Under the pieces are notes generated by a model. That model had not been told where the DNA came from, ran no database searches, and worked only from the letters and a program-made list of their open reading frames with translations. Below are positions 34,801-48,115 of a stretch of 64,000 nucleotides of DNA, piece after piece. The DNA is from Homalodisca vitripennis (taxonomy: Eukaryota > Arthropoda > Insecta > Hemiptera > Cicadellidae), in assembly GCF_021130785.1 (NCBI RefSeq), contig NC_060214.1, positions 4,739,001 to 4,803,000 of the forward strand, in the 5' to 3' direction. The first letter of the stretch is position 1, and the number at the start of each line of letters is the position of its first letter. The translations under genes were made by a program, and so were the position numbers.

Positions 34801-37619
34801 CAATTGAACAAATCCATACTGAGGCTTTAAGATAAAATTATATGGGTCCGTATGATTATAGCTTCAGGAGCACCGGAATATTGGTAGGGCATGGATCCAA
34901 GGTCTGCCGATAGTGCGCCATAGTATGACTGAACTCGGCTTCACTTGGCCGTAACACTTCCAGCAGTTCAATTGAACAAATCCATACTGAGGCTTTAAGA
35001 TAAAATTATATGGGTCCCGTATTATAGCTTCAGGAGCACCGGGATATTGGTAGGGCATGGATCCAAGGTCTGCCGATAGTACGCCATAGTGTGACTGAAC
35101 TCGGCTTCACTTGGCCGTAACACTTCCAGCAGTTCAATTGAACAAATCCATACTGAGGCTTTAAGATAAAATTATATGGGTCCGTATTATATAGCTTCAG
35201 GTGCACTCCGGGATATTGGTAGGGCATGGATCCAAGGTCTGCCGATAGTAACGCCATAGTGTGACTGAACTCGGCTTCACTTGGCCGTAACACTTCCAGC
35301 AGTTCAATTGAACAAATCCATACTGAGGCTTTAAGATAAAATTATATGGGTCCGTATTATAGCTTCAGGAGCACCGGGATATTGGTAGGGCATGGATCCA
35401 AGGTCTGCCGATAGTACGCCATAGTGTGACTGAACTCGGCTTCACTTGGCCGTAACACTTCCAGCAGTTCAATTGAACAAATCCATACTGAGGCTTTAGG
35501 ATAAAATTATATGGGTCCGTATGATTATAGCTTCAGGAGCACCGGGATATTGGTAGGGCATGGGATCCAAGGTCTGCCGATAGTGCGCCATAGTATGACT
35601 GAACTCGGCTTCACTTGGCCGTAACACTTCCAGCAGTTCAATTGAAACAAATCCATACTGAGGCTTTAAGAATAAAATTATATGGGTCCGTATGATTATA
35701 GCTTCAGGAGAACCGGGATATTGGTAGGGCATGGATCCAAGGTCTGCCGATAGTACGCCATAGTGTGACTGAACTCGGCTTCACTTGGCCGTAACACTTC
35801 CAGAGGTTCAATTTAACAAATCCATATTGAGGCTTACAACAATAAGATTATATGGGCTCGTATTATAGCTTCAGGTGCACTGGGATATTGGTAGGGCATG
35901 GATACGAGGTCTCCCGATAGTACGCCATAGTGTGACTGAACTCGGCTTCACTTGGCCATAACACTTCCAGCAGTTCAATTTAACCAAATCCATACTGAGG
36001 CTTACAAGATAATATTATATGGGTCCGTATTATAGCTTCAGGTGTGCACCGGGATATTGGTAGGGCAATGGATCCAAGGTCTCCCGATAGTACGGCCATA
36101 GTGGTGACTGAACTCGGCTTCACTTGGTCGTAACAGTTCCAAGCAGTTCAATTTAACAAATCCATACTGAGGCTTTAAGATAAAATTATATGGGCCCGTA
36201 TTATAGCTTCAGGTGCACCGGGATATTGGTAGGGCATGGATCCCAAGGTCTGCCGATAGTGCGCCATAGTGTGACTGAACTCTCCTTCACTTGGCCGTAA
36301 CACTTCCAGCGGTTCAATTTAACAAATCCATACTGAGGCTTTAAGATAAAATTATATGGGTCCGTATTATAGCTTCAGGTGCACCGGGATATTGGTAGGC
36401 CATGGATCCAAGGTCTGCCGATAGTGCGTCATAGTGTGACTGAACTCTGCTTCACTTGGCCGTAACACTTCCAGCGGTTCAATTTAACAAATCCATACTG
36501 AGGCTTTAAGATAAAATTATATGGGTCCGTATTATAGCTTCAGGTGCACCGGGATATTGGTAGGGCATGGATCCAAGGTCTGCCGATAGTGCGCCATAGT
36601 GTGACTGAACTCGGCTTCACTTGGCCGTAACACTTCCAGCGGTTCAATTTAACAAATCCATACTGAGGCTTGAAAGATAATATTATATGGGTCCGTATTA
36701 TAGCTTCAGGTGCACCTTGATATTTTTAGGGCATGGATCCAAGGTCTGCCGATAGTGCGCCATAGTGTGACTGAACTCGGCTTCACTTGGCCGTAACACT
36801 TCCAGCGGTTCAATTTAACAAATCCATACTGAGGTTTACAAGATAAATTATATGGGTCCGTATTATAGCTTAAGAAGACCCGGGATATTGGTAGGGCATG
36901 GATCCAAGGTCTGCCGATAGTGCGCCATAGTGTGACTGAACTCGGCTTCACTTGGCCGCAACACTTCGAGCGGTTCAATTTAACAAATCAATACTGAGGC
37001 TTACAAAATAAAATTATATGGGTCCGTATTATAGCTTCAGGTGCACCGGGATATTGGTAGGGCATGGATCCAAGGTCTGCCGATATTACGCCATAGTGTG
37101 ACTGAACTCGGCTTCACTTGGCCATAACAGTTCCAGCAGTTCAATTTAACAAATCCATACTGAGGCTTACAAGATAATATTATATGGGTCCGTATTATAG
37201 CTTCAGGTGCACCGGGATATTGGTAGGGCATGGATACAAGGTCTCCCGATAGTGCGCCATAGTGTGACTGAACTCGGCTTCACTTGGCCGTAACAGTTCC
37301 AGCGGTTCAATTTAACAAATCCATACTGAGGCTTCAAGATAAAATTATATGAGCCCGTATTATAGCTTCAGGTGCACCGGGATATTGGTAGGGCATGGAT
37401 CCAAGGTCTGCCGATAGTGCGCCATAGTGTGACTGAACTCGGCTTCACTTGGCCGTAACAGTTCCAGCGGTTCAATTTAACAAATCCATACTGAGGCTTT
37501 ATATATGAGCCCGTATTATAGCTTCAGGTGCACCGGGATATTGGTAGGGCATGGATCCAAGGTCTGCCGATAGTGCGCCATAGTGTGACTGAACTCGGCT
37601 TCACTTGGCCGTAACACTT
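28831..37619 (+). repeat. Satellite E, 166-bp monomer, about 53 copies
   Basis: Anchors such as ATGGATCCAAGGTCTGCCGA and CTGAACTCGGCTTCACTTGG recur every 166 bp. The array begins at GGTCCGTAT (28831) and ends inside a monomer at 37619. Monomers come in recognisable variants (GTTCAATTGAAC or GTTCAATTTAAC, TGCCGATAGT or TCCCGATAGT, GCTTCAAG, GCTTTAAG or GCTTACAAG). A central part (about 31690-36120) is peppered with one-base additions. The 64-104-residue minus-strand frames here recur each monomer and are not genes. Confidence 0.97.
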
Positions 37620-38931
37620 ACTCATATTTAAACTGAACAAGCGGTTTCTCTATAGTAGGTTTAAAATTGTAAACAAAATGTTGTTAAGATTTTGGAATAT
37701 AATATTTTTTGCGTTTTCATTTCTACAAAAGGGTTATTTTATTTTACTTCTTATCTTATTAGGCCATCTTATCATTTATATCCATATTTTGAATCATATA
37801 TGTTGAAAAGTGTTTGTACTGGCGATTCAATTTGTTCTTTGTAAGTTCAGTATATCCAGGACAATATGAAAAATTTCTGTACAAATTACATAATTTGTTT
37901 CTTTGTTCTTAAATAAAATTTTAGGTATCTACAAATCTTAGAACTGTACTGCACGTGTGCTACAATGTTTCGCTTAGATTACGTTGAACTATCAAAATGT
38001 TATAGATTTATATTGTAGGATTGGATCGTTAGCTACCATTTTTTCCTTGTTTCATAACACGTTATTTCCTACATACATACATTTTCCTTGAGCAATAGAT
38101 AAAACACCTAGGGGACGTGTCTACAGGAACTGCTATATTTCTAGTTAAGCAGAAAATAGTTCCCTATACGATGTGATAAATAATCAAAAGTGGTTCAGAT
38201 CTTACCTACAGATCCTTTCGTTTCTTCAGACACCAGTACAAGTTAATAATCCATCTTCAATGATTATGGTTCTAGAAACATTAATTACATTTGTTGGATT
38301 GGATTTACAAATAATTACGGTATATTTCTTCTACTCGTATGTTGTTCAGTTCATAAATTGTTAAAAATTGGGACACAATTATAGTCAGTTGATACAGAAA
38401 CTAATCTTCAGTTTTACATCTCGCGACTCAACGAAATATCTCAAGAAATTAGCGCTGTTTTGTTGCGAAATGAATAGGAAAAGTTAAAAAGTAGTGAGTA
38501 GATAACACTGGCATGCATTCAACCTATCAAAAATATTATTCAACTAATACATTCTAAAAAAAAAAAAAAAAAAACAATTTAAAGTAAGTATAATTATTGA
38601 GTAATTTTGAACTGTTCTATGATTTAATTTATACTAATGATCAACAGTTTGATTGATCCTTGTTGTAAAGTGAAACGTAATTGTATAGTAAGTTATTATA
38701 GTTAGTTTAAATTTGTAAGTTTATCCTCGTGTGGGCAAGTCTATAGCCTTGGCCGTGAGCCGATGACTCATCTCTCCCACGCAGCCCTGCCCCGCATAAC
38801 CGTTCTTCTTGTGCAGTTTTCTTACACACCCGGGCCGAACTGGTTGGCAACAGGATCAAATAGTTATACACCTTTGATGTCAGTATATGGAACTTACTGC
38901 GCTCTAAGAGATGTCGGGAAAGCATTCATTT
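37620..38931. other. AT-rich spacer with an A-run
   Basis: Contains a run of about 19 A at 38556-38574. A GC-richer patch at 38720-38850 is open on the minus strand (38707-38925), but I recognise no domain in it. Confidence 0.4.
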
Positions 38932-39710
38932 AAAGAATTTGCTGATGTCTTTATATCAATAATCGTTAGCCTTCAGTACATTTTAACGAAACTTGAATGA
39001 ATAGGGTTGTGACGTAATAGATCAGACCCTCTTCAAGTTACAATCTGGTAACTTTATGTTAAAAAGATATTTCAAATGAAAGTATTAATTGAAAGAATTT
39101 TCTGATGTCTTTATATCAATAATCGTTAGTCTTCAGTACATTTTAATGAGGCTGTAATTAATAGGATTGTGACGTAATAGATCAGACCATCTTCAAGTTA
39201 CAATCTGGTAACTTTATGTTAAAAAGATATTTCAAATGAAAGTATGAATTGAAAGAATTTTCTGGTGTCTTTATATCAATAATCGTTAGTCTTCAGTACA
39301 TTTTAATGAAGCTGTAATTAATAGGATTATGACGTAATAGATCAGACCCTCTTCAAGTTACAATCTGGTAACTTTATGTGAACAAGATATTTCAAATGAA
39401 AGTATGAATTGAAAGAATTTTCTGATGTCTTTATATCAATAATCGTTAGTCTTCAGTACATTTTAATGAAGCTGTAATTAATAGGATTATGACGTAATAG
39501 ATCAGACCCTCTTCAAGTTACAATCTGGTAACTTTATGTTAAAAAGATATTTCAAATGAAAGTATGAATTGAAAGAATTTTCTGATGTCTTTATATCAAT
39601 AATCGTTAGTCTTCAGTACATTTTAATGAAGCTGTAATTAATAGGATTGTGACGTAATAGATCAGTCTCTCTTCAAGTTATAATCTGGTAACTTTATATA
39701 TACGAAAATT
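38932..39710 (+). repeat. Satellite F, 160-bp monomer, nearly five copies
   Basis: CTGATGTCTTTATATCAATA (one copy has CTGGTG) starts about 38942, 39102, 39262, 39422 and 39582, exactly 160 bp apart. Each copy contains GTTAC-AATCTG-GTAAC, a 5-bp dyad. The last copy decays after 39690. Confidence 0.95.
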
Positions 39711-40501
39711 TCAAATGGTCTTTCTGGTTCAACACACACTCCGTTATAATTGAAATTGTACAGAGAGCCTCTAAGCTCTACTCAGCCCATATAAATTGGT
39801 TAGTTAATGTTTAGCAAAACCTCAAAAGAGAACTTCAGGCTGAAGGCGAAGTATGGAGTCAGATCCGAAAGCAATCTTTGGAATATTTGTCTGTTGAGTG
39901 ATAAATCAGCACCTGTTATTATTCACCAAGCTAGACCAATCCTATATACTGTGTTGTCCAGGATGAAGACAAAAGCACAACAAAAATATAGTAAAAAAGG
40001 AAGCATAGGCCTTCCAATGCTTATAATGTGGATATGACTGACAGGATCAATGCTTTTGGCAGATATGACTGGGAACGTAGTGATATTCTGACTTTTAAAG
40101 ATGGCATTTGAGAGGATAATTTATATGTTCCCCAAAAATGTAATGATAGCAAATGTTCGCAATCCTGTTATCCTTTCTAATATCAAACGTTAACAAAACA
40201 CTTCAAACAAACAATGGGATTTAAATAGTTTAAGTTAAATACATTTATTCCTTTCACCTCCTTCGTTTCTTTGCTACTATTTATGAACTTTATGATTTAA
40301 ATTGATAATAAACTGACCTTTTCGTAGACCAACCTCGGTCGGGTCATTGATTCTCGTTTTTTTGCGTTAGCCCCACAAAATATTTAACTTTAGGTCTGTA
40401 CAGCCTTTAATTCCGCAGCTTGATTCTTTGTTTGATATGTTCCCCTTTATGCGTCCTTGATACTCAAAATTAATCCTGTAAATTATTACATAACATTAGC
40501 A

Positions 40502-40504
<3 letters not shown>

Positions 40505-40548
<44 letters not shown>

Positions 40549-40556
40549 CACACACC
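40505..40556. repeat. (AC)n microsatellite
   Basis: About 50 bp of AC repeat with one slip near 40548. Confidence 0.95.
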
Positions 40557-41581
40557 ATATATGCACATATCTTCCGTTTCAGGAAAAAAAAAACGTTACT
40601 AAATATATAAATTACTAATTATAAATCTCAAATTTAAATTCCAAGTCTACACCAACGTCATAATCAATTTAGAAGAATACTGACGAGTTGTTCAATCACG
40701 GTCTGGACACTGGCGCGTTGCAGGAAAAATGTAGGATTGAATCATAGCTGACAGCTGGACAGGCAAGGATGTAGTGGGTAGTAGACGCTGTTTACCTGTA
40801 CTTGTTTGCGTATCCGCTGGTAGTGTTGCGACATATGTTCTGTACAAACGACGTGATGACACATCCATAGTCTGACACTACGTCAATCCGGTATAGTTTA
40901 AAGGTTTCTAATGTGAACAAGAAATGTAATATAGCCAACATACATATTTAGTCTTATTGGCTTAGCCCGAGCCAACACGATACTCTACAGTCCTTTATGT
41001 TAGCAAAGTTTCTACGCGCTGTGAACCAGATAACTTGTTGTATACAAACATCAGCCGTGCAGACAATCAACTAACGATTGAACACAGTCGCTTGTGGTCA
41101 ACTTAGTGTTTCCTTCGTCACTGGTTAAACGATCAAGACGAACTTCATATGTCGTGAAAATTTCAATTTAATAGAAGGAATCAATTAAAAAATTAAAGTG
41201 AAAACAATAGGGAAAGAAGTAGGAAAAGAATCACAGAATGCTAAAATAAAAGCACCAATGATTATGAGTAGCAATGCTACTCCCTGCCATTGTAACGATT
41301 GTTTTAGTGTAGACTGGACAGAAAAGAGAGCGGTTTGTACGTAAAATCTAGAAATACAATAAAGCTTCTCTCAAGCGAATTATTAAATGAAGGCACTGAA
41401 TATTTTGAGAAGATAAGATTGGAAAATAGGAAAATAATGAATATTCCATATATTGTTTATATTCAACGTCGATTTGAATATAATGCTAACACTTTACTTA
41501 ATCCCATCCCATCTGACGTAGTGGCTAACTTGTAAGCATGTTGTTGCAAGTAAATTTTCATATGAAGAGGAAATATTACGT

Positions 41582-41604
41582 AAAAAAAAAAAAAAAAAAA
41601 AAAA
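41582..41604 (+). repeat. Poly(A) run
   Basis: About 23 consecutive A. No retroposed sequence could be recognised in front of it. Confidence 0.9.
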
Positions 41605-41719
41605 CAGCGAACGTCGAAATTAACATCAAACGTATAAAAACCTTCTTTATTTTAAATAGTTTAATATTATAATGTAGGAGTACATTCAACCACTGTAGAA
41701 CTGCCAAACACCGTCCTGT

Positions 41720-42992
41720 TCCTATAGAATTGTTATACGGTACCTGGTATTGGTTTCCGCAGTTAGATTTGCTTTGTAGACTTCGTTAGGTGGTAGATCG
41801 TTATCGCTGATGCCACTAAACCCTGTAATGTTGACTATAGAAATGTGATACGGTACCTGGTATTGGTTTCCGCAGTTAGATTTGCTTCGTAGACTTCGTT
41901 AGGTGGTAGATCGTTATCGCTGATGCCACTAAACCCTGTAATATTGACTATAGAACTGTGATACGGTACCTGGTATTGGTTTCCGCAGTTAGATTTGCTT
42001 TGTAGACTTCGTTAGGTGGTAGATCGTTATCGCTGATGCCACTAAACCCTGTAATGTTGACTATAGAAATGTGATACGGTACCTGGTATTGGTTTCCGCA
42101 GTTAGATTTGCTTTGTAGACTTCGTTAGGTGGTAGATCGTTATCGCTGATGCCACTAAACCCTGTAATGTTGACTATAGAAATGTGATACGGTACCTGGT
42201 ATTGGTTTCCGCAGTTAGATTTGCTTTGTAGACTTCGTTAGGTGGTAGATCTTTTGTATATCGTTATTGTTAAACCCTGCCAAACCCTGTAATGTTGACT
42301 ATAGAAATGTGATACGGTACCTGGTATTGGTTTCCGCAGTTAGATTTGCTTTGTAGACTTTGTTAGGTGTTAGATCGTTATCGTTGATGCCACTAAACCC
42401 TGTAATGTTGACTATAGAAATGTGATACGGTACCTGGTATTGGTTTCCGCAGTTAGATTCGCTTTGTAGATTTCGTTAGGTGGTAGATCGTTATCGCTGA
42501 TGCCACTAAACCCTGTAATATTGACTATAGAACTGTGATACGGTACCTGGTATTGGTTTCCGCAGTTAGATTTGCTTTGTAGACTTCGTTAGGTGGTAGA
42601 TCGTTATCGCTGATGCCACTAAACCCTGTAATATTGACTATAGAACTGTGATACGGTACCTGGTATTGGTTTCCGCAGTTAGATTTGCTTTGTAGACTTC
42701 GTTAGGTGGTAGATCGTTATCGCTGATGCCACTAAACCCTGTAATATTGACTATAGAACTGTGATACGGTACCTGGTATTGGTTTCCGCAGTTAGATTTG
42801 CTTTGTAGACTTTGTTAGGTGGTAGATCGTTATCGCTGATGCCACTAAACCCTGTAATGTTGACTATAGAAATGTGATACGGTACCTGGTATTGGTTTCC
42901 GCAGTTAGATTCGCTTTGTAGATTTCGTTAGGTGGTAGATCTTTTGTAGATCGTTATCGGTGATGCCGCTAAACCCTGTAACTATAGACTAT
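41720..42992 (+). repeat. Satellite G, 113-bp monomer, 11 copies
   Basis: CGGTACCTGGTATTGGTTTC starts at 41738, 41851, 41964, 42077 and 42190, then, after a copy with about 14 extra bases (42250-42290), continues to about 42881. The extra CTTTTGTAGATCGTTAT wording recurs in the final copy, so this length variant is shared by two copies. Confidence 0.95.
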
Positions 42993-45194
42993 AGAATTCA
43001 GAGTTAGTAGAGACCGTATTTTGTACTTACAGATATTGATTAACGTACATTGTAAACTGTATAATTTTGAAGTATTTAACCCAAACAACCACTATTAATT
43101 TCGAGAAATAAAAAAGACCTTTAGATTCGTATGAATAGTGTCATACATTACACGTATTGTATCATTTAACTACGACCAAAAATAAGTTCCCAAAATTGAA
43201 GATTAATACTGTCTTATGGTGAATCAAGATATAAGCTACAAAGCTAACCTCTTGTAAAGCTGAGTTAGACTACGATTGTATGTACAGTTACAAATATATC
43301 TGGAGAGATATTTTTATATTCTACGTAAAACTTAGGTTTCATTTGCTTTCAAGTTAAGCTGGCATTCCTAAGTCATTTTTTCAAATACTAAATATAATCT
43401 TTTTGGGAATTTATAAATACTAAAATTCTACAATATTTTTATATTACTCGTAACAGTTTTTATATCTCTTAATAAACTATTGGATGATTTATATGTTACA
43501 TTCGTTTATTTTATTTTTGTTAAAAATGTTTGAATGGCGTTACATTAGAGAAATTTATTGTTATTTCTCTAAAAATGTGTATACTAGATTTAAAAGTCAA
43601 TAGTATCGTAGAAATAATATAGAAGTTGTTACGGCAGAAATACGTATTTGTTGATGAATGAAATTATTACCTGAATTAAGGAAGGCTAAAGGTATATATT
43701 TATATAAATCTATTCGCTTATTGATAACTGAAAATATTTTAATATCAGAACACAAATATTATGGTAAAAGATCCTTCTTTTGCCACTTATGTCCGTATTG
43801 TTTCCTCAGTTATGCTGAAGGTAGCGCTGCAGTTCTCCTGCATAGCAGAGACACCTGGTGGAGAAATCTAGCAACTTTCGCGTGTGGTCAATGGTGACCT
43901 CTCTAACCTCAGGTCTAATGATCGCATACTGTGACATTGGAAATTATCAAACTGCTAAAATATAAATCTTCAGACGATTGTTTGACATTGTTTTTGTAAT
44001 TGTGGATAAACTTTCAACTTAGCTTTATCCTAAAAGTCAGGTGTGGAGCGGAATAGAGAATATTTTATGACATTTTTTCATTGTATAATAAGGACTACGT
44101 ATCGATTTCAAAGATATAATTAATATGAATCCAAAAGTATTTTTCAAAATTTATAATTATTGCATTCAAAATCCGAAATGATTTTGTATTTAATCATTTA
44201 AACAGTCAATGTGCAATTTACAAGTAAATAAACAAAGTGTCTGGATATTTATTAATCATATCTTTACAATGATATATTTCCTCTAACTCTATGACAAAAT
44301 AAGAGCGTTAAAGTTTTTAATTTAAGGTTGATATTTTGGATTAAATCTTCATTTCTTTCAATACAGCCTGCTTCTTATGAAGTAAATAAAACAATAAAAG
44401 GATGTGTAATGGCAGCAAAAATACTATTTACCATAAGGTTTATACTTTCATATTTTGGGTTAAATAGGTACCGAACAATGATATTTATTGCCAGTTTTAT
44501 TCCTCATGTGTACATAACATTTAACATACTATACGAACCCCAAACTCCCAAGACCATTATAATAATATCATACATGTAATAATATATAAATATGTATTAC
44601 TCCATATAAATACAACTACATTTAAAAATATAAGTGCATAGTTGTTAATAAATGTTAGTAAATGTACATTTATTTTTCTAGTACCCATTTATGATATTTT
44701 ATATTACGTTTAAGATATTTTAAAAATATTCCTCGTATTTTGTGATAAACCTATTATTCGTTAATTCACTATAATCATTATATCCATATAGAATATTTTT
44801 CTAATTGCCTTTTTAAACGTAATATACCTTTTGGGTTGCCACATGAACTCCTATAATACCTTTTATTAGGTGAATAATAGCAAAAAATATATGTTTCTTA
44901 AATTCTGCACACGTTGAACAAAAATAAAACAAAAAATGTAACTTAACTACAGAATAAGTGAAATTGCGTGAATCAAAACATATTAATCTAGATCATCACA
45001 TAGTTAAATAAAAAGTAAAGAGATGTTACTAAATTGCTGATAGTATTCAGACTAATTCTAGACTCCGTATTTGAATAATAGAGTAAAAATTACTCATAAT
45101 AACATAATAAATAAATAAAGTGTACACCCAGCGATGATTGTTGTGCCTTGGTGACCGGATTTGTAATTTCGGAACCAGAAATATACTGTAGAAG
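42993..45194. other. AT-rich spacer
   Basis: Strongly AT-rich. The frames at 43658-43897 and 44328-44579 have no recognisable domain. Nothing else seen. Confidence 0.4.
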
Positions 45195-46001
45195 AGATGC
45201 AATAAAAAGAGAAGGTTCAGCTGGAATAGGGTTAAGCTCAGAGAGTGCAGAGAGATATTGGAGAGGAGGTACCATCACTTAACGAAGGCTGTGGGCAGGT
45301 AATGTGGTCTGCATGACTCAGCAGCAAGAACAGCAGCGTCTCGTAATATGTGCCCGAGAGAGAGAATTAGAATGGAACGGTTTTAGTTGCCATAGTGTCA
45401 AAGCCTAGAGAGTGCAGAGATATTAGAGAGGAGTACCATCACTTAACGAAGGCTGTGGGCCGGTAATGTGCATGACTCAGTAGCAAGAACAGCAGCGTCT
45501 CGTAATATGTGCCTGAGAATAGAATGGAACGCTTCAGTTGGCATAGGGTCAAGCTCAGAGAGTGCAGAGAGATATTGGAGAGGAGGTACCCATCACTTAA
45601 CGAAGGCTGTGGGCCGGTAATGTGCATGACTCAGTAGCAAGAACAGCAGCGTCTCGTAATATGTGCCTGAGAGAGAGAATAGAATGGAACGGTTCAGTTG
45701 GCATAGGGTCAAGCTCAGAGAGTGCAGAGAGATATTGGAGAGGAGGTACCATCACTTAACGAAGGCTGTGGGCCGGTAATGTGGTCTGCATGACTCAGCA
45801 GCAAGAACAGCAGCGTCTCGTAATATGTGCCTGAGAGAGAGAATAGAATGGAACGCTTCAGTTGGCATAGGGTCAAGCTCAGAGAGTGCAGAGAGATATT
45901 GGAGAGGAGGTACCATCACTTAACGAAGACTGTGGGCAGGTAATGTGGTCTGCATGACTCAGCAGCAAGAACAGCAGCGTCTCGTAATATGTGCCCGAGA
46001 G
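45195..46001 (+). repeat. Satellite H, about 164-bp monomer, five copies
   Basis: GGTACCATCACTTAACGAAG-type anchors lie near 45268, 45433, 45587, 45745 and 45909. Copies vary in length (about 153-165 bp) through small deletions such as loss of GTCT before GCATGACTCAG. Confidence 0.9.
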
Positions 46002-47261
46002 AAATTGGCAGTAATTGAATATGGAAGAAGCTTCAACTCTAGTGGAGTAATAAGGCGCTTTGCGACTGAAATTTCGACATTATACAGTCAAATTCTAAAA
46101 ACACAATTTTGGTGTGTCCCACTTCATATAATAATTGATTTATTAAATTTTGAGAGACACTATTTAATGATTGAAGCATTTCGAGGAATGTTTATTTCTA
46201 ATATAAATATCCTGCATCCCTCCATTCTAAATTTTAAAATTATAATCCCTCATTTGTTTATACTTTTGAAAATGGTATACAAATCAAGGATTTTGTTGAG
46301 CTAACCTAATGATATTCAATTTGTAATTTTTAAGATACTTTATTTATAAATTTTAAATGAAATAATGAATGAAAATAATATTCATTTCATTTAAACTCAC
46401 AGAAAATTAAATGTTTCTGCTAGCCGTTAAACCTTGTTGGTAGTTTTAACGTACAATAGGTCCTCCAAATATAAAAACTCATATTTGATTAGAAAATAAT
46501 TTCAAATATCGAGATTAAATTAATTAGTAACCTGTTCCTACATTAAATTTTGTAAATTAGATTTTACTTTTGGACTTGGAGGAGCAATTTTTAAGGATAT
46601 CTAGAGAAATTGTGTAGGGGATTTACTGAGGTCAATGTTTGACAAGAACTGACAAAAACTTTCTCCAAGGGGTTTCTAGATTATTTCCTGTGTTATTATG
46701 TTGAAAATTGCTGCTAAACTGATCATTTAATATCCTCCGAATTTTTACACCTGGCACCAACTACTTTTATCTGACCTCAAAAAAGTTGTGCATTGAAGTT
46801 GCCAACTCATTTTTTTATATCCTGTATCAAAAAATGCGACACAGAGTATGGTTACAATGAAAAGTTCGTCAGTTTAAGATTATGCCCTATTTTCAGAAAA
46901 CAACGCCAGAAAACATTTTAAGCGTTTTTAGACACTTAGGAACTTCCTCAAATTTAATTTTAAAAATCTACAACTATTAAAAAACTAAAGAGGGGGGCAA
47001 ACTTCAGCACCACATTGTGTGTTTACAGCGTTTAAACACTAAAAAAAATGGTTACAGATTCGTATACATAAGAATGTCCACCAGAATTAATTTCTGTTCT
47101 AACTGTACATTATTTACTAAACTATATTAGTTTTATTTTAATCACGCAGTGACGAAAAACGTAGAATGAATTTAAAATTTAATGAAAAGTACTTTTAACG
47201 AATAGGTGAAATCGGTATTTACAATTATATTACTAAATATTTCGTTAGAAAACTTACCTAA
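46002..47261. other. AT-rich spacer
   Basis: No gene or repeat recognised. The tail of the open frame from 45945 to 46304 runs out of satellite H into AT-rich sequence and is not considered real. Confidence 0.4.
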
Positions 47262-47610
47262 CAAAGCAGCGAAAATAAATAAAATATGCATCGGAGTAAT
47301 CTGAGCAGCATCCTGTACTGAGGCGGGTGTGCCACAAGGAGCGAGATAGCCACATACTCTTTATTGCTTCCATCTTCCACTGTAAGTGGTGCTCTTCCTG
47401 AAGGTACACTTAGCTTTTAGCTCAGTCAGCTGCAAATGTGATAACACTCATGAGGCAACACATCTCCTCCCAAGTGTATATACATGTGTATATAACAAAG
47501 CAGCGAAAATAAATAAAATATGCATCGGAGTAATCTGAGCAGCAACCTCTAACTGAGGCGGGTATGCCACAAGGAGCAAGATAGCCCCATACTCTTTATT
47601 ACTACCGTCT
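47262..47610 (+). repeat. Satellite I, left part, 234-bp monomer
   Basis: One and a half monomers. The sequence stops at ACTCTTTATTACTACCGTCT (47610), and the missing remainder of that monomer resumes at 51496. The same junction wording, ACTACCGTCTCCCACTG, is uninterrupted at about 51965, which proves an insertion here. Confidence 0.95.
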
Positions 47611-48115
47611 ACAGTATTAAATTTAGTAATTTAGTAGTGAGTGTGTGTATAATTAAGTTTTTAGGACAACAATATAATATTATTTGTAGGAATTTTGAGT
47701 TTTATCTATATTGTATACAGTATACATAATAATTGATTTATTCATGTTTAACAAGTAGTATTTTGTTTCTGTTTATTATTTAAATTTGTTTATTTACATA
47801 CCATTTTTACACTTAATACTATTTCAATTTTATCAGTTATCAATTATTTAGATGATCATTTTTTTCTCTCTCTCTCTCTCTCCTACTTTATTTTAGTAAC
47901 ACTGTATATATTTATTAGTATTATCTATGGAGTGCAAGGCTGTGTGTATTTCGTTCTCTCTTCGCATCTAATATGGAATATTTGTTTATTTTTTTCATAT
48001 TGATGTATTGTGTTGAAATGAAAGGATTGTATGAAATGTGAGTGTATGTGTGTCTGTAGCAGCGTGGTCTGGTGGCAGGGCGGCGCGCGGCGGCGGTCGC
48101 GGCTCAGCTGTGGGG

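Larger units (their letters stand above)
39711..41719. other. AT-rich spacer
   Basis: Contains an (AC)n microsatellite (40505-40556) and an A-run (41582-41604). The frame at 39807-40037 and that at 41335-41535 show no known domain. Confidence 0.4.

Noticed and set aside
30510..37231. Many minus-strand frames starting MPYQYPGAPEA in satellite E
   Set aside because: The frame is reset every 166 bp and broken by one-base additions. It has no domain and no start context other than the monomer.
38707..38925. 72-residue minus-strand frame in a GC-richer patch
   Set aside because: No domain, no second copy and no splice or start context that could support a gene.
13111..46001. Six-base palindromes (CACGTG, GGCGCC, GGTACC) in several satellite monomers as functional sites
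   Set aside because: A six-base palindrome is expected about once or twice per 100 bp by chance, and homogenisation then repeats it. Only the longer dyads deserve notice.
43658..46304. Small frames at 43658-43897, 44328-44579 and 45945-46304
   Set aside because: Their composition follows AT-rich or satellite sequence and none shows a recognisable domain.
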